The notes beneath the pieces are model-generated. The model made no database searches. It was not told where the DNA came from and was given only the letters and a program-made list of their open reading frames with translations. Of a stretch of 7,499 nt of DNA, positions 6,007 through 7,499 are shown one piece after another (within the stretch, counting starts at the first letter, position 1; the number at the start of each line of letters is the position of its first letter). The translations under genes were made by a program, and so were the position numbers. Location of the stretch: contig JADFLN010000072.1 of the NCBI GenBank assembly GCA_022564385.1, positions 1 to 7,499 of the forward strand, given 5' to 3'. The stretch is from Nitrososphaerota archaeon (GTDB taxonomy: Archaea > Thermoproteota > Nitrososphaeria > Nitrososphaerales > Nitrosopumilaceae).

Positions 6007-6027
6007 GTATGCTTATTTTAAGCATAT
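6007..6027. promoter_or_regulatory. Inverted repeat between divergent HK3 and TrmB-like genes (operator candidate)
   Basis: TATGCTTA (6008-6015) and TAAGCATA (6019-6026) are perfect arms around TTT. The flanking G6007 and T6027 extend the match to the arms seen at 1738-1762. It sits 35 bp beyond the HK3 ATG and about 75 bp before the regulator's ATG, between both likely promoters, which suits an operator controlling both. A T-run follows (6027-6033), so it also resembles a terminator, but no plus-strand gene ends here. Confidence 0.5.
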
Positions 6028-6047
6028 TTTTTTAATTTTAGCATTAG

Positions 6048-6059
6048 AATAAAAAATTT
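6048..6059 (+). promoter_or_regulatory. TATA-like element of the TrmB-like gene
   Basis: AATAAAAAATTT is centred about 31 bp before the ATG at 6085, consistent with transcription starting a few bases upstream of that codon. This spacing is the main reason to prefer 6085 over ATG 6121. It is a weak consensus in AT-rich DNA. Confidence 0.35.
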
Positions 6060-6066
6060 CTCACGA

Positions 6067-6082
6067 TTGATCATATTGATCA
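6067..6082. promoter_or_regulatory. Tandem TTGATCA boxes at the TrmB-like gene start
   Basis: TTGATCA occurs at 6067-6073 and 6076-6082, a 9-bp period; each contains the palindrome TGATCA. They end two bases before the ATG at 6085 and would lie over the predicted transcription start, the place where a repressor would block transcription. Autoregulation is a guess. Confidence 0.35.
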
Positions 6083-6084
6083 TC

Positions 6085-6978
6085 ATGATTGGTATTAAGA
6101 GAAAATTTGTAATAGTTATAATGCAAAAACAAGAATTGGATCAGAAAAATCTCACGAAAAGTGAACTTGGCATAATTGAGCATGTAAATGATGTTAGTTT
6201 AGAATTTTCTTCTGTATTGGGATTGGATTTTCAGGCAGGTCAGATTTACATGAATCTTTTACGAACAGGTCCAACCACAACAGGTTCTTTAACAAAAGAG
6301 ATGAAAATTGATAGAAACAAAATCTATAGAAAAATAGAGGAATTAGTTAGTGTAGGTTTTGTATCAATGACACTCTCAAGCCCAAAATTGTGCATTCCTC
6401 TAGATCCTGAAAATGCAATAGAATTAGTTTTGCAGAAAAAGAAAAAAGATATTGACAAAATTAACAAGATCAAAAAAGATATTATTCGGAAAATTGATGG
6501 AATAGTTTCTGCACCGTTTGGAACATCAATTCCTACATTTCGTGTAATTCAAGGTTTAAACAATGTTTACTTAGGCATTAGTGCTTCGATAGAACATTCA
6601 AAGGACACGGTTTACATTGTGACATCAATCAAAGATGTTGTTCGAATGTATCATAGTGACATTCCTGAAAAAATCAAAATATGTAGAAAAAATGGTGGAA
6701 GAGTTTTCCTAATAACAGATTCAAATGAGAAAAAAATGATACCATACATTAAAAGACTTAATGCCACTGAAGTTAAAATTGGAAAACTTCCATCTAATGG
6801 AAGAATTTTAGCCTTTGAGAACAAACAAATGTTCATGTCTGATTCTACAAACGCAATTGACTTCATGGATGAAAGTTCAGATATTTCGTTATGCACTGAT
6901 GCAACAGAGATGACAAGCAATATTTTCAAATTATGTCAATTTTTGTGGAATGTTGCAATACCAATGAAATTAAAATGA
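6085..6978 (+). CDS. TrmB-like HTH transcriptional regulator
   Basis: With the ATG at 6085 this is a 297-residue protein of the TrmB type: an N-terminal winged helix-turn-helix, a charged helix, and a C-terminal effector-like domain. The HTH lies at about residues 45-100: AGQIYMNLLRTGPTTTGSLTKEM, then IDRNKIYRKIEELVSVGFV, the pattern of TrmB domains (Y-x-x-L-L-x-x-G-P-x-T ... R-x-K-I-Y-R-x-I-E-x-L-x-x-x-G-F). A lysine-rich helix follows (about 115-140). The C-terminal part (about 150-297) alternates strands and helices (DTVYIVTSI, GGRVFLITDS, AFENKQMFMSD), like the phospholipase-D-like or sugar-binding domains of this family. Frames open upstream to a TTG at 6067, and ATG 6121 (MQKQELDQ) is a credible shorter start. 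It is divergent from HK3 and may control it and itself. The ligand is unknown. Confidence 0.82.
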   Translation: MIGIKRKFVIVIMQKQELDQKNLTKSELGIIEHVNDVSLEFSSVLGLDFQAGQIYMNLLRTGPTTTGSLTKEMKIDRNKIYRKIEELVSVGFVSMTLSSPKLCIPLDPENAIELVLQKKKKDIDKINKIKKDIIRKIDGIVSAPFGTSIPTFRVIQGLNNVYLGISASIEHSKDTVYIVTSIKDVVRMYHSDIPEKIKICRKNGGRVFLITDSNEKKMIPYIKRLNATEVKIGKLPSNGRILAFENKQMFMSDSTNAIDFMDESSDISLCTDATEMTSNIFKLCQFLWNVAIPMKLK

Positions 6979-6994
6979 GCAATGTTTATTGGTA

Positions 6995-7016
6995 TTAGGA
7001 ATTATAGCAATCCTAA
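6995..7016. repeat. Small inverted repeat after the TrmB-like gene
   Basis: TTAGGA (6995-7000) and TCCTAA (7011-7016) are perfect 6-bp arms around a 10-base loop, 16 bp after the TGA stop, in the convergent gap. It may help end the plus-strand transcript, but no T-run follows directly. Confidence 0.3.
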
Positions 7017-7075
7017 CCTTCCGGTACTAATCTGATTGATTGTTAGAGTGACGTAAACCCAAATCAAGATTTAAG

Positions 7076-7080
7076 AAAAA
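7076..7080 (-). terminator. Oligo-T tract after the exported protein gene
   Basis: On the minus strand a run of five T lies 9-13 bp past the TGA stop (7089-7091), followed by further T-rich sequence. It is consistent with archaeal oligo-T termination. Confidence 0.35.
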
Positions 7081-7088
7081 CCAAATAA

Positions 7089-7499
7089 TCAGCTTGTTTC
7101 TTCAGCTGTTATACTAATGTTACGAAGGTCATTGATATCCGTTGCATTTGTAATGGTAATAATTTGATTTACGAGTATTGCATTAGCTGCAATGGACGAT
7201 GTAGTTGTACATGCCGGAATACTCCCGCTAGTTGGATTAAACACTCCAGTTGGGCCTTCTAATACTAAACAAATCTCAAATGTATGTGCGTTGAGAATAT
7301 CCTCATTACCTACGGAAAAATTTATTCCGTCTGTTTCAATTACTCCATCATCTGCTACTTGTGTGATAAAGTCAATCGAAGTAACATTTACCCTTGCAGC
7401 AAGAACAGGTACATTGTCACTTGCACCAATTAGGTTAAATTCCAAAGGAGTATTGAGTGCAGCTGCAAATGCAAAGGTGGCTGTAGATAGTATTCCCAT
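7089..7499 (-). CDS. Exported protein of unknown function, 5' end cut by the window
   Basis: 136 residues are visible. The sequence begins at the window edge with MGILSTATFAFAAALNTPLE, which looks like the hydrophobic core and A-x-A cleavage site of a Sec signal peptide without its basic N-terminus. The methionine at 7497-7499 is therefore probably internal, with the true start a few codons beyond the window. The mature part is rich in T, S, N, V and I with alternating hydrophobic residues, suggesting a small beta-sandwich outside the membrane. It has two cysteines (in FEICLVLEG and IPACTTTS) that could form a disulfide, and no C-terminal anchor (ends ISITAEETS). The style recalls small surface proteins of TasA/SipW-dependent type, but I recognise no family. 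It is convergent with the TrmB-like gene. Confidence 0.65.
   Translation of the reverse strand: MGILSTATFAFAAALNTPLEFNLIGASDNVPVLAARVNVTSIDFITQVADDGVIETDGINFSVGNEDILNAHTFEICLVLEGPTGVFNPTSGSIPACTTTSSIAANAILVNQIITITNATDINDLRNISITAEETS

Noticed and set aside
6008..6033. Hairpin plus T-run as a rho-independent-like terminator
   Set aside because: It has the shape of one on the plus strand, but it lies between divergent genes and no plus-strand gene ends upstream; an operator reading fits the position better.
6651..6929. Minus-strand frame inside the TrmB-like gene
   Set aside because: Antisense to the effector domain; no recognisable motif or promoter.
1..7499. CRISPR array or phage/plasmid module
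   Set aside because: No regularly spaced repeat series, cas, replication, capsid or recombinase gene is present.

Overview
The window looks like chromosomal DNA from a low-GC archaeon, most likely an ammonia-oxidising member of the Nitrososphaerota (Thaumarchaeota; Nitrosopumilus/Nitrosarchaeum-like). The clues are the strong AT bias, genes with no Shine-Dalgarno sequence but with TATA-like elements about 25-30 bp before the start codon, two flavin/F420-type oxidoreductases, a TrmB-like regulator, and several histidine kinases of archaeal style. This is inference from content. No rRNA or other taxonomic marker is present.

Left part (1-1561): a divergent pair of redox genes. On the minus strand is a luciferase-like (LLM) probable F420-dependent oxidoreductase (159-1079). 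On the plus strand is a small PPOX-fold probable F420-dependent enzyme of the Rv0121 type (1133-1561, TTG start). The two starts are 53 bp apart, and one AT-rich element lies about 26 bp from each. A perfect 13-bp inverted repeat lies beyond the LLM stop codon.

Middle part (1562-5972): a cluster of three histidine kinases with no response regulator in view. HK1 (2053-3144, +) and HK3 (4902-5972, -) are soluble, with closely similar catalytic cores but unrelated N-termini. HK2 (3435-4676, +) is membrane-bound, with two TM helices, almost no external loop and a HAMP-like linker. The non-coding DNA around HK1 is unusually structured: a palindrome CGTAATC-N8-GATTACG and a 24-bp block occur, in the same order, both before HK1 and directly after it (before HK2). 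A further copy of the palindrome lies at 104-125.

Right part (5973-7499): HK3 is divergent from a TrmB-like regulator (about 6085-6978, +). The gap between them holds a GTATGCTT...AAGCATAT inverted repeat, whose arms recur in a 13-pair hairpin at 1734-1766, and tandem TTGATCA boxes just before the regulator's start. The window ends inside an exported protein gene on the minus strand, cut at its 5' end.

Working model (inference): the kinases and the TrmB-like protein form a local signalling and regulatory island, with shared palindromic elements as candidate operators. Output partners must be encoded elsewhere. No mobile-element gene, CRISPR array, tRNA or rRNA was recognised.
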